Source of the DNA: Pseudomonadota bacterium
GTDB lineage: Bacteria > Myxococcota > Bradymonadia > UBA4248
Assembly: GCA_017613855.1 (NCBI GenBank)
Contig: JAGACY010000182.1
Span: forward strand, 1 to 7,306
DNA length: 7,306 bases
Direction: 5' to 3'
This document shows positions 1 to 5,621 of this stretch, piece by piece. The stretch's first letter is position 1. Each line of letters opens with the position of its first letter. Position numbers and translations under genes: made by a program. Below the pieces are notes generated by a model. It worked only from the letters and a program-made list of their open reading frames with translations, was not told where the DNA came from and made no database searches.

Positions 1-45
1 AAGCCCCCTTGCCAATACGCGGGCGTTTGCATTCGGATACGCCGC

Positions 46-94
46 TATCCCTGCGGGATACGCGTCGCTTTTCGGCCTATTGCCTGCGGCAATA
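46..94. repeat. Paired palindromes, copy 1
   Basis: Two short palindromes lie in tandem: TATCCCTGCGGGATA (46-60) and TATTGCCTGCGGCAATA (78-94), separated by a 17-nt linker (61-77). Both share the core CC-TGC-GG and the ends TAT/ATA, but their arm sequences differ in a compensated way, so base pairing is kept while the sequence is not. The second is also flanked by CGGCC on both sides (73-77 and 95-99). The same arrangement with a 17-nt linker occurs inverted at 4893-4946. I infer a small intergenic repeat family that folds as DNA or RNA. The rest of 1-117 holds no convincing gene. Confidence 0.7.
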
Positions 95-120
95 CGGCCT
101 CATACTTTTGGATTCCGTTG

Positions 121-150
121 TTGGAAATGTATCTGAAGAAATGTTATACT
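121..150 (+). promoter_or_regulatory. Promoter of the toxin-antitoxin cassette
   Basis: TTGGAA (121-126), an 18-nt spacer and TATACT (145-150) resemble a sigma-70 promoter. TG at 142-143 one base before the -10 box makes it an extended -10 element, which compensates for the weak -35. Transcription would start near 157, about 42 nt before the antitoxin ATG. Prediction from sequence only. Confidence 0.5.
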
Positions 151-160
151 GCAGAAAGAC

Positions 161-177
161 TGGCATTTTTCCTGCCA
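161..177. promoter_or_regulatory. Inverted repeat, possible antitoxin operator
   Basis: TGGCA (161-165) and TGCCA (173-177) form a perfect 5-bp inverted repeat around a T-rich 7-nt centre, just downstream of the predicted start of transcription and before the antitoxin ribosome binding site. Toxin-antitoxin operons are commonly repressed by their own antitoxin bound to such short palindromes over the promoter, so an autoregulatory operator is a reasonable inference. A leader RNA hairpin is the alternative. Confidence 0.35.
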
Positions 178-198
178 CAGTTTGAGAGAGGTAACGAG

Positions 199-465
199 AT
201 GTCGCCATTAAAAGAAAAAGCCATTGCCGAAATTAATGCGTTGAATGATGACCAACTTAGCGCAGTGCTAAGAACAATCAGTGAGCTGAAAGAGACGAAA
301 AATCAGGCTGCAGAACGCGAAAGAATCCGTCTGGAAGCCAAAAAGGCTTTTGATGAGATTCGTGCAGAAAGCCAAAAATATCCCAAGCTGACTCTGGATG
401 AGATAAACGAGGAGATTCGCTTAGCGAGGGAAGAACGCAAAAAGAGGATGCAAACATGTTCGTAG
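199..465 (+). CDS. Antitoxin of a PIN-type toxin-antitoxin pair
   Basis: An 88-residue, highly charged, almost wholly helical protein. I chose the ATG at 199 over an upstream TTG at 118 because GAGAGG (186-191) lies 7 nt before it and because the predicted promoter (121-150) falls inside the longer version. The N-terminal half (about 1-33) is a predicted helix with leucine spacing suitable for dimerisation; the rest is Lys/Arg/Glu-rich helix. The C-terminal stretch LTLDEINEEIRLAREERKKR resembles the tails of VapB/Phd-like antitoxins that wrap around PIN toxins. The gene overlaps the PIN-domain toxin by 10 nt, the usual translational coupling of such pairs. Its expected role is to bind and neutralise the toxin and repress the operon. 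The family is inferred mainly from context, and I cannot identify a specific DNA-binding fold from the sequence. Confidence 0.8.
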   Translation: MSPLKEKAIAEINALNDDQLSAVLRTISELKETKNQAAERERIRLEAKKAFDEIRAESQKYPKLTLDEINEEIRLAREERKKRMQTCS

Positions 466-878
466 TCATTGACACCAATGTCATCGTATCGGCGTTGCTT
501 TCGAAAGGGCTAGACTCGCCACCCGCTCGCGTGGTTGATGCACTCATGTCACAAAAATTCATACCTTTGTATCATCCTGAAATCATTGATGAATATGAAG
601 ATGTTCTGAACCGTCCTAAGTTTCACTTTAATCCAGATAAAGTAAGAAGAATCATCGATCAGATTAAACTTGAAGGTCGCGAAATATTTCCGGCCCCCTC
701 AGGAGAATCCTTCGTTGATAAGTCCGATCTCATTTTCTATGAAGTCGCAATGGATAAACAGGATGAACATGCCTGGCTTGTTACTGGTAACATGAGACAT
801 TATCCTGCTCGGCATTTCATTATGACTCCTACAGAATTTATGGATATGCTTGACAGTTATGGAAAGAAACGACAGTAG
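456..878 (+). CDS. PIN-domain toxin, putative ribonuclease
   Basis: A 140-residue single-domain protein of the PIN superfamily, closest in pattern to the 'putative toxin-antitoxin system toxin component, PIN family' group (TIGR00305/COG1569 type). PIN toxins are Mg2+-dependent endoribonucleases, typically cleaving tRNA or rRNA when the antitoxin is lost. Visible signatures are the N-terminal strand with DTN (Asp6), the helix EIIDEYEDVL followed by NRPKF (about 42-56, Glu46 or Glu48 as second acid), SDLIF (Asp91) and LVTGN (108-112) with HYP shortly after. Most PIN enzymes carry Asp where Asn112 stands, so the fourth metal-binding acid is changed; I recall TGN as common in this subgroup. The ATG at 456 has GAGG at 444-447, 8 nt upstream, inside the antitoxin gene. 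Length is normal for the family. It overlaps the next gene by 20 nt. Confidence 0.9.
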   Translation: MFVVIDTNVIVSALLSKGLDSPPARVVDALMSQKFIPLYHPEIIDEYEDVLNRPKFHFNPDKVRRIIDQIKLEGREIFPAPSGESFVDKSDLIFYEVAMDKQDEHAWLVTGNMRHYPARHFIMTPTEFMDMLDSYGKKRQ

Positions 879-1107
879 CCGCCCAGACAGTGAGATTGCT
901 TTGGCTAGCAAATGCATGAAAATCCTGTGTGAACAAGTTGGTACGCTTGAGACAGAAAGATTTATCCACTTTATTACGTCCAACCATTTTGATTACACGG
1001 AATGGCAAAGGGAGCATTACGATTCGATTCCGGATGAAGTTCTTAGCAAGGAAATCGATGATTTTTGCCAAACCCATCCGTTTCATGGCAAGGGAAAGCT
1101 GCTGTAA
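859..1107 (+). CDS. Small third protein of the toxin-antitoxin cassette
   Basis: An 82-residue protein counted from the ATG at 859; an in-frame TTG at 850 would add three residues. Neither has a clear ribosome binding site, but the start lies inside the toxin gene (20-nt overlap), so coupled translation is likely. The sequence is helical with the run GTLETERFIHFI (about 28-39) followed by FDYTEWQREHY (44-54). This resembles small uncharacterised proteins I recall with the pattern 'lG..eaerFi.li....fDYt.WqRe', sometimes beside toxin-antitoxin genes. No catalytic motif, signal peptide or membrane segment is visible. Its tight packing behind the toxin suggests an accessory role (chaperone, second antitoxin or modulator), but that is inference from position only. 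Ordinary codon use and the retained reading frame through the overlap argue for a real gene. Confidence 0.7.
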   Translation: MERNDSSRPDSEIALASKCMKILCEQVGTLETERFIHFITSNHFDYTEWQREHYDSIPDEVLSKEIDDFCQTHPFHGKGKLL

Positions 1108-1124
1108 GGGATTGATAAGGAGTA

Positions 1125-1232
1125 ACCTCACCCCATACCCCCTGTCACTGCATGACCTCCCCCCTTTCCCTCGCCTCGGTGGAGAGGGAAAAGGGGAAAC
1201 GTCACCCGTAGACTGACAAGGGGGCGTGAGGT
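1125..1232. repeat. Nested palindrome between convergent genes
   Basis: Three levels of pairing are visible. The outermost arms are ACCTCAC (1125-1131) and GTGAGGT (1226-1232). Inside them CCCCCTGTCA (1138-1147) pairs with TGACAAGGGGG (1214-1224) apart from one bulged base. The core is CCCCTTTCCCTC (1161-1172) against GAGGGAAAAGGGG (1184-1196), also with a single bulge, around an 11-nt loop. The element begins 17 nt after the third cassette gene and ends 7 nt after the lipoprotein stop codon on the other strand. It could terminate transcription from both sides, although no T-run follows on either strand. A non-autonomous palindromic repeat is equally possible. Confidence 0.65.
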
Positions 1233-1239
1233 CTAACCC

Positions 1240-2256
1240 TTATTCGTCGTACAACACCTCAATGACGGCATAACCATCGCCGATGTTGCCCATCTGGGGA
1301 GCCTCATGAGCAGTGATATTCATGATATCGCCAACGCGATTCTCATAGTCTTTGAAGAATGGGAAGTAATCATCCACACCAGACTCTATATTCTCACCAA
1401 TGGCATCGAGTCCGTCTTGACCGGCCACCTTTGAGAGTGCATATTTGTCAATCTGTTTACCATTGCAGTCCTCTGCGGCATTCGACCCTTTAAATGCCCA
1501 CGAAGACCCTGCACCGCCGCCCAGATCGGTGTTAAATTTAGTAGCGAAATAGCCGCCATACCAGCCGCCGCCGCCACCGCCGACACCATAGTGTTGAGGA
1601 TTCCATTCACCGCCTCCGCTTGCACCAACGCCATATCCGCTATTGCCAAGTTTGGTAACATCCGGATTCACCGTACAAGCAGATCCAGCCGTGCGTCCAC
1701 CAACGCTCCAGCCTGAGCATTGATGGCTTACCAGACAACTGCCGGGACCTGATTCTCCTTGCCATGTCGCACTTCCGCCTACGCCGCCAAAATTATCCGA
1801 ACTCGTTTTGCAAGAAGCATATTGCGTACCACCACCGCCGCCGCCGGCGATAAGAATTCGGTACGGCCAGTGTTTATCGAGTGTTTTGCAGTCTTCATGG
1901 CCAATGCAGAAGTCAGTGCCGCCGCCGCCGCTTGCGGCTGGGTAGTTAATCGAGCAATACCCCTGACCACCGCCATTGTAGGCAGCATCGCAGCCATCTC
2001 CATTACCTTTGCCTGCCTCACCAACATAGACATAAACATCTGTCGCTTCGGTCAGCGTCAGTTCACCACGAATATAGGCACCGGCACCGCCGTGATTTGC
2101 GCACTGGAAGCCCTCATTGAAAGAGGTGTCGATGGCCATATTGGCATCGGTTGCCAGGCCGCCGCTCGCGCCCCAGGCATGCAGACGATATTTACCCTTG
2201 GGCAACTTATTGGGTTTTTTGTAACCTTTGGTATTAAAAACAATATATTTCGCCAT
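1240..2256 (-). other. ALK/LTK-type glycine-rich domain (coding segment)
   Basis: This is the C-terminal third of the lipoprotein. It opens with a beta strand and a YRLHAWGASGG motif, a usual entry to this family (Pfam ALK_LTK_GRD type), and closes with IGDGYAVIEVLY, the expected final strand. Between them lie AGGGGGG, VGGGGGGWYGG and LGGGAGSSW, plus about ten cysteines that could form disulfides. In the animal receptors the glycine runs form packed polyglycine helices and bind ligand. On the + strand the glycine codons appear as short GCC-repeat tracts near 1560-1578, 1828-1850 and 1918-1935. Confidence 0.6.
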
Positions 2257-4396
2257 CGGACGAACTGAAAATTCTTTAGAAATCTCAGCAACTTGATAGT
2301 TTGTCGTGTCCGATTTAACTGCCAATGTATATTTAAGCGACTTTGTATCAGGTATATCTTTAGGATCCACGGTTTCCGTATGGAACTTAAGATTAATCGT
2401 TTGTTTTTTATTATAATTGTCTTTGGTAAAGGTCAGTGTGGTCGTCGTCAATGCACCGGTTAATGCGGTTCCATTAATCTGAACATCTGGAATTAACAAT
2501 GTGTTATTCTCAGGTGTGGCAGTAAGCTGTACTGTGACATCCGCAGTCGGTGCCTTCGAGAGTTTAACAGTACAGACTTGCGTATCGGTTATGCCATTAT
2601 CATCATCTTTTTTGCTAGTATAGAATTTTGCTTGAGCAATTATTTTAGCCCAGCTCATCTGTATCAAATCCTTCTCGCAATTCAATACAATGCCGGGTTG
2701 GTCATCATCGATGATGGTGATGGTTTTCTCTACGGCTGCCATGCTATTAAAGGCAGGATCGTCACTGGATGCAGTAATGGTGAATTTAGAATCTATATTA
2801 CCGTCGACAGCGTTGTTGTTCATTGTATAAGGGGCAAATTTAATATTGAAACCTTCGTCCCATTTACTTTTTTCAATGGTTTGTTCATAAGTATTTCCCA
2901 GACGTCTCCAATCATTTCCACTATATAATGTATAAATGCCCGCCCTCTGATCATCAGGACCTGTTATGGTAACTTTTACATCTTTGCTGGGTTCGGCATT
3001 AAGCTTAATGGTTACCACTGGTATTTCATCAGTATCTGGGTCTGTATCTTCATTAATTGATGTTGGAACACCATCCACGATTAACGCCGGCGCGGGATCA
3101 TAGGTCACATCGCCGGTTGCAGAATCGCAGACCTGTCCGCTCAGCAGCGTGACGCCTTTGCAGAAATCGCAATTTGCCCACACGCCTTTTTCACAGTCGC
3201 ATGTCGCTGCTGTTTTTTTGCCGTCATCGACACAAGCCGGGTATTCGCAGGTGGCTTCATTCCAAGTGCCGGTTTCTTCGAAGCATTCAGAACACGAGGT
3301 GGCTTTTTCGGGTAATGTTTTACCTTCGCAGGCACTCTTGCAATTGTTGTCGAGCGTAAATTCATTCGTGCACTTGCAAACCCCACCATCATCGCTGCAT
3401 GTTCCGTCGTCTTTACAGGCTTTGCCTTCGCAAGCATCCGTGGCGAGTACGCAGTCATCGGCAATTTCGCCGCCATTATTGCATGTGCAGGTGCCACTCA
3501 CATCGCTGCATGTTCCTGCGTCTTTACAAGCTTTGCCTTCGCAAGCGTCCGAGGCGAGTACGCAGTCATCATCGATATCGCCACCGTTATTGCACTCGCA
3601 AACGCCATCATTATCGCTGCATGTTCCTGCATCTTTACAGGCTTTGCCATCGCAGGCATCCGAGGCGAGTACGCAGTCATCAGCAATTTCGCCGCCGTTA
3701 TTGCACTCGCAAACGCCTGCATTATCGCTGCATGTTCCTGCGTCTTTACAGGGTTTGCCGTCGCAGGCGTCCGTCGCTGCTGCGCAGTCATCAGCAATAT
3801 CGCCGCCGTTATTGCACTCGCAAACACCATCATTGTCACTGCATGTTCCTGCATCTTTACAGGCTTTGCCGTCGCAGGCGTCCGTCGCTGCTACGCAGTC
3901 ATCAGCAATATCGCCGCCATTATTGCATGCGCAAACACCAGCATTGTCGCTGCATGTTCCTGCGGCTTTACAGGCTTTGCCTTCGCAAGCGTCTGTGGCA
4001 GTCGGACATTGTGCCTTGTCACCATTGGGGCAATCGCTGCCGTCGTCGCATTTGCATCCACCACCGCTGGGTACGCAATCGCCTGTATTGGGATCGCAAA
4101 CCGTCCCTGCGCCACAATTCGATGTCGCGCATTTATCACCTGCCGGATAAATGCAGAATTGCCATGAACCGTCCACACAATCACAGCTGGTGGCTGTAGC
4201 CGGCTTTAAAGCCTCATCACATTGGGGGGTATCGTCGTCTTTTTTGTCATCCCCGCATCCTGTCAGGCCGCATGAAACACAAGTCGCCAAAAGCGAAACG
4301 ACGGCGAGACGTCGGAGGAAGCTCGAAGTTCCGTTAATTACTGAACTTTTGTTCTGTGTGCGGGGGGGGGGGCAAGAAGCGTGCCAATTTTGTCAT
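1240..4396 (-). CDS. Surface lipoprotein, EGF-like/Calx-beta/Gly-rich; frameshifted at poly-C
   Basis: The open frame from the stop codon reaches back past 4290 (TTG) into a lipoprotein signal peptide whose start is missing in that frame. The only good start is the ATG at 4396, with AGGAG (4403-4407) 6 nt upstream. It reads MTKLARFL and enters 11 C (4362-4372), after which it hits a stop at 4334-4336. With 10 C the frames join into 1051 residues, the numbering used here: RRLAVVSLLA hydrophobic segment (28-37) and lipobox LTGC (lipidated Cys47). There follow a charged linker, Cys-rich modules, six EGF-like 37-residue repeats (135-352), further Cys modules to about 410, two Calx-beta-like beta domains (about 438-567 and 567-713), and a glycine-rich domain (715-1049) resembling that of ALK/LTK receptors, with runs of four to six Gly and WYGG and GAGSSW motifs. 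Likely anchored in the envelope and exposed for adhesion or ligand binding; that role is inferred. Domain names rest on pattern recognition, not a profile search. Confidence 0.85.
3340..3993 (-). repeat. Tandem 111-bp repeats encoding six EGF-like modules
   Basis: Five full copies of a 111-bp unit (3439-3993) and one degenerate copy (3340-3438) encode modules of 37 residues. Each has six cysteines spaced C-x4-C-x5-C-x6-C-x-C-x9-C; the C-x-C pair is the EGF hallmark. A typical unit starts DACDGKACKDAGTCSDN and ends in CNNGG, I-(A/D)-DDC and a short A/T/S-rich joint. Copies 2 to 5 are very similar in nucleotide sequence, which suggests recent expansion and possible copy-number variation. Copy 6 departs after its fifth cysteine (TNEFTLDNNC). 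Confidence 0.9.
4362..4372 (-). repeat. Poly-C tract (11 C on the coding strand)
   Basis: Eleven consecutive G on the + strand, that is 11 C in the mRNA-sense strand, lie 24 nt into the reading frame that begins at the lipoprotein ATG (4396). Lengths of 7, 10 or 13 C would fuse that start to the signal peptide and the long frame. The observed 11 ends translation after 20 codons. Homopolymers of this length are prone to slipped-strand mispairing during replication and are also a common site of sequencing error. Confidence 0.85.
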
Positions 4397-4520
4397 TTTT
4401 TACTCCTAATCTTATACGATGAAACCAGAACAGTGTATCCGCTCAACCTTAAGCCGGACGCACAAAAAGAGAACGCCCTTGAATGCTGACACTCATGAGC
4501 ATTAAACACCAAACAGCGGT

Positions 4521-4549
4521 ATTCTAACAAATGTACTTCCGAATTTCAA
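4521..4549 (-). promoter_or_regulatory. Promoter of the lipoprotein gene
   Basis: On the minus strand TTGAAA (4549-4544), exactly 17 nt, then TAGAAT (4526-4521) match the sigma-70 consensus at five of six positions in each box. TG one base before the -10 box adds an extended -10 element. Transcription would begin near 4514, leaving a leader of about 117 nt. A small palindrome GTGTATAACAC (4550-4560) abuts the -35 box and could be a regulator site. This is the best promoter match I found, which argues that the gene is expressed and not a decayed remnant. Confidence 0.65.
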
Positions 4550-4615
4550 GTGTATAACACATCTCGGATCCGCCAATTGGCGAGGTAAACGATTCGACCT
4601 GGTTATTCCTCTTAT

Positions 4616-4677
4616 ACAAACGGGTCTGCTCAGACATGACAGCCTTCGCTGTTTGAGTGCACAATGCACCATTAAAA
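4616..4677. repeat. Dispersed repeat, copy A
   Basis: This 62-nt stretch aligns with 6119-6186. Shared blocks in the same order are ACAAACG, TGCTC, the 15-mer GCCTTCGCTGTTTGA, CAATGC and ATT-AAA. Copy A contains hairpins GTCTG/CAGAC (4624-4635) and GTGCA/TGCAC (4657-4669). It looks like a diverged non-coding repeat family that lies near gene ends. Confidence 0.6.
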
Positions 4678-4741
4678 TACAATATTTAAGGCTCTGTTAT
4701 ACGAGTGAGGATATTTTGCTCTCGAAAGATTACCATCCTGG

Positions 4742-4804
4742 CTTGGAGCTTAGAGCTTGGAGCTTAGGAGAAGGGATTTGCCACTCAAAGCTCAAAGCTC
4801 AAAG
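4742..4804. repeat. Heptad-based inverted repeat
   Basis: The left arm is three heptads CTTGGAG, CTTAGAG, CTTGGAG (4742-4762) followed by a partial fourth (CTTAGGAG, 4763-4770). The right arm is three copies of CTCAAAG (4784-4804). The right arm is the complement of the left except at the fourth base of every heptad, so 18 of 21 positions pair with one mismatch per heptad. It could form a long interrupted hairpin in DNA or RNA. I know no function for it. Confidence 0.7.
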
Positions 4805-4848
4805 CAGCACCACCAAAACATTGTACTTTTGTGTACATGTCTCACCAC

Positions 4849-4877
4849 TTGACGTACAGACAAACGGAGTCTAAGAT
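4849..4877 (+). promoter_or_regulatory. Promoter for the HEAT-like/Cys-rich gene pair
   Basis: TTGACG (4849-4854), exactly 17 nt, then TAAGAT (4872-4877) form a plausible sigma-70 promoter with a strong -35 and a weaker -10. The start of transcription would be near 4884, giving a leader of about 129 nt that contains the whole paired-palindrome element at 4893-4946. Confidence 0.5.
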
Positions 4878-4892
4878 AAAAAAGGTGTGCCG

Positions 4893-4946
4893 TATCGCGA
4901 ATGCGATAGGCGCACGCGCAAGGCGTATTTGGCCGCAGGCCAAATA
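4893..4946. repeat. Paired palindromes, copy 2 (inverted)
   Basis: Read on the minus strand, a palindrome with 9-nt arms TATTTGGCC and GGCCAAATA around TGC (4946-4926) is followed by a 17-nt linker (4925-4909) and then by TATCGC-ATTC-GCGATA (4908-4893). The order, the TAT/ATA ends, the CC-TGC-GG core of the first palindrome, the linker length and the CGGC that follows match the element at 46-94. The linkers agree at 10 of 17 positions, whereas the stem sequences differ but remain self-complementary. It lies in the predicted leader of the gene at 5013. Confidence 0.7.
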
Positions 4947-5012
4947 GCCGCGCCCAAAAGATAATCATCCGCATGCCAATCCATTGGCAGAATCAGCGAA
5001 TACCGAGAATTT

Positions 5013-5609
5013 ATGCACAATCGTCGATGCGTTTTCAAAAATAACCCAGACCCCAATGATGCTGAGTTTTTCGAGAAGATCATGCAGGTCATACAACAGC
5101 TTCAGGTCGACGGCGTCGCGCTCGAACTCATGAGCGACGAAACCTCCGAAGTGACTAAGCTGCACCAAATGACGTGGCTTTCGCCCGAGGAGCTGCAGAC
5201 CGAAGTCAGCATTGTGCGCGATTTGCACGACGAAGTGTGCTATGCGACGATCAAATCCAAACACGCATGGATCCCCAAAAAGGCCGTCGAACTATTCGAA
5301 GCCGCGCTCGACTGTTACACGATTAACGAGCTCATCGAAGCCTGCCAGCGCCGGTTTTTCGATGCCACGCTGCTCATTGCATTGGGGCTTTTGGGGCGCA
5401 AACCCGATGCCGAAATGATCAAGACCATCTCGACCGCGCTCGACCATGATCTGCCCAAAGCACGCTATTGTGCCGCGCGCGCGGCAGCCATCACCCAATG
5501 GAATGCGTTTGTACCCGACCTCGAGATGATGCTTAAAATGGAAACCGACCCGAGTGCCCGAGAAATTGGTGAACATGCGCTCGAAGTGTGCTCAAGAAAT
5601 CAAAGATAA
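5013..5609 (+). CDS. HEAT-like repeat protein, function unknown
   Basis: A 198-residue, mostly helical, cytoplasmic protein with no signal peptide. The ATG at 5013 is the only start codon after the in-frame stop at 4962; its ribosome binding site is weak (GAGA at 5005-5008). Residues about 115-196 look like two to three HEAT-type helical hairpins: ALGLLGRKP, then a segment ending in LDHDLPKARYCAARAAAI (the D-x-x-x-R-x-x-A-A-x-A pattern of HEAT repeats), then a last helix pair ending in ALEV. Residues 1-110 contain further amphipathic helices that I cannot assign. HEAT folds usually serve as protein-binding scaffolds, so a partner-binding role is plausible but unproven. The gene stops 12 nt before the secreted Cys-rich gene, so the two are probably co-transcribed. 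Confidence 0.8.
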   Translation: MHNRRCVFKNNPDPNDAEFFEKIMQVIQQLQVDGVALELMSDETSEVTKLHQMTWLSPEELQTEVSIVRDLHDEVCYATIKSKHAWIPKKAVELFEAALDCYTINELIEACQRRFFDATLLIALGLLGRKPDAEMIKTISTALDHDLPKARYCAARAAAITQWNAFVPDLEMMLKMETDPSAREIGEHALEVCSRNQR

Positions 5610-5621
5610 TGGAGTAATCCT

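Larger units (their letters stand above)
4397..5012. other. Divergent intergenic region, repeat-rich
   Basis: These 616 bases separate the lipoprotein (leftward) from the HEAT-like gene (rightward) and contain no convincing gene. In order they hold the lipoprotein ribosome binding site (4403-4407), a possible leader hairpin AATGCT/AGCATT (4482-4487 with 4498-4503), the leftward promoter (4521-4549), a perfect 12-bp palindrome CGCCAATTGGCG (4571-4582) that could be an operator, a dispersed repeat copy (4616-4677), the heptad inverted repeat (4742-4804), a rightward promoter (4849-4877) and an inverted paired-palindrome element (4893-4946). The density of small repeats is far above that of the rest of the window. 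Confidence 0.7.

Noticed and set aside
1759..2268. 169-codon + strand frame rich in Ala/Ile/Thr
   Set aside because: Antisense to the glycine-rich domain; no ribosome binding site or recognisable domain.
3340..3993. Possible CRISPR-like array (regular repeats)
   Set aside because: The 111-bp period is continuous, without unique spacers, and is in frame inside a coding gene.
3149..4199. Two long + strand open frames (333 and 266 codons) with repetitive Ser/Pro/Gln-rich or Arg/His-rich protein
   Set aside because: Both are antisense readings of the tandem EGF-like repeats; the 37-residue periodicity is inherited from the real gene on the minus strand.
4285..4325. Twin-arginine (Tat) export signal in the lipoprotein leader
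   Set aside because: FLRRLAVV has two Arg but not the S/T-R-R-x-F-L-K pattern. A normal Sec lipoprotein signal with LTGC explains it.
4397..4420. TATAAG close to the lipoprotein ribosome binding site (minus strand) as a -10 box
   Set aside because: It would start transcription within the ribosome binding site, and no -35 sits at a suitable distance. The promoter at 4521-4549 is much better.
4653..4874. 73-codon + strand frame in the intergenic region
   Set aside because: It is a translation of the dispersed repeat and the heptad inverted repeat, with no ribosome binding site, and it ends within the predicted -10 box of the next gene.
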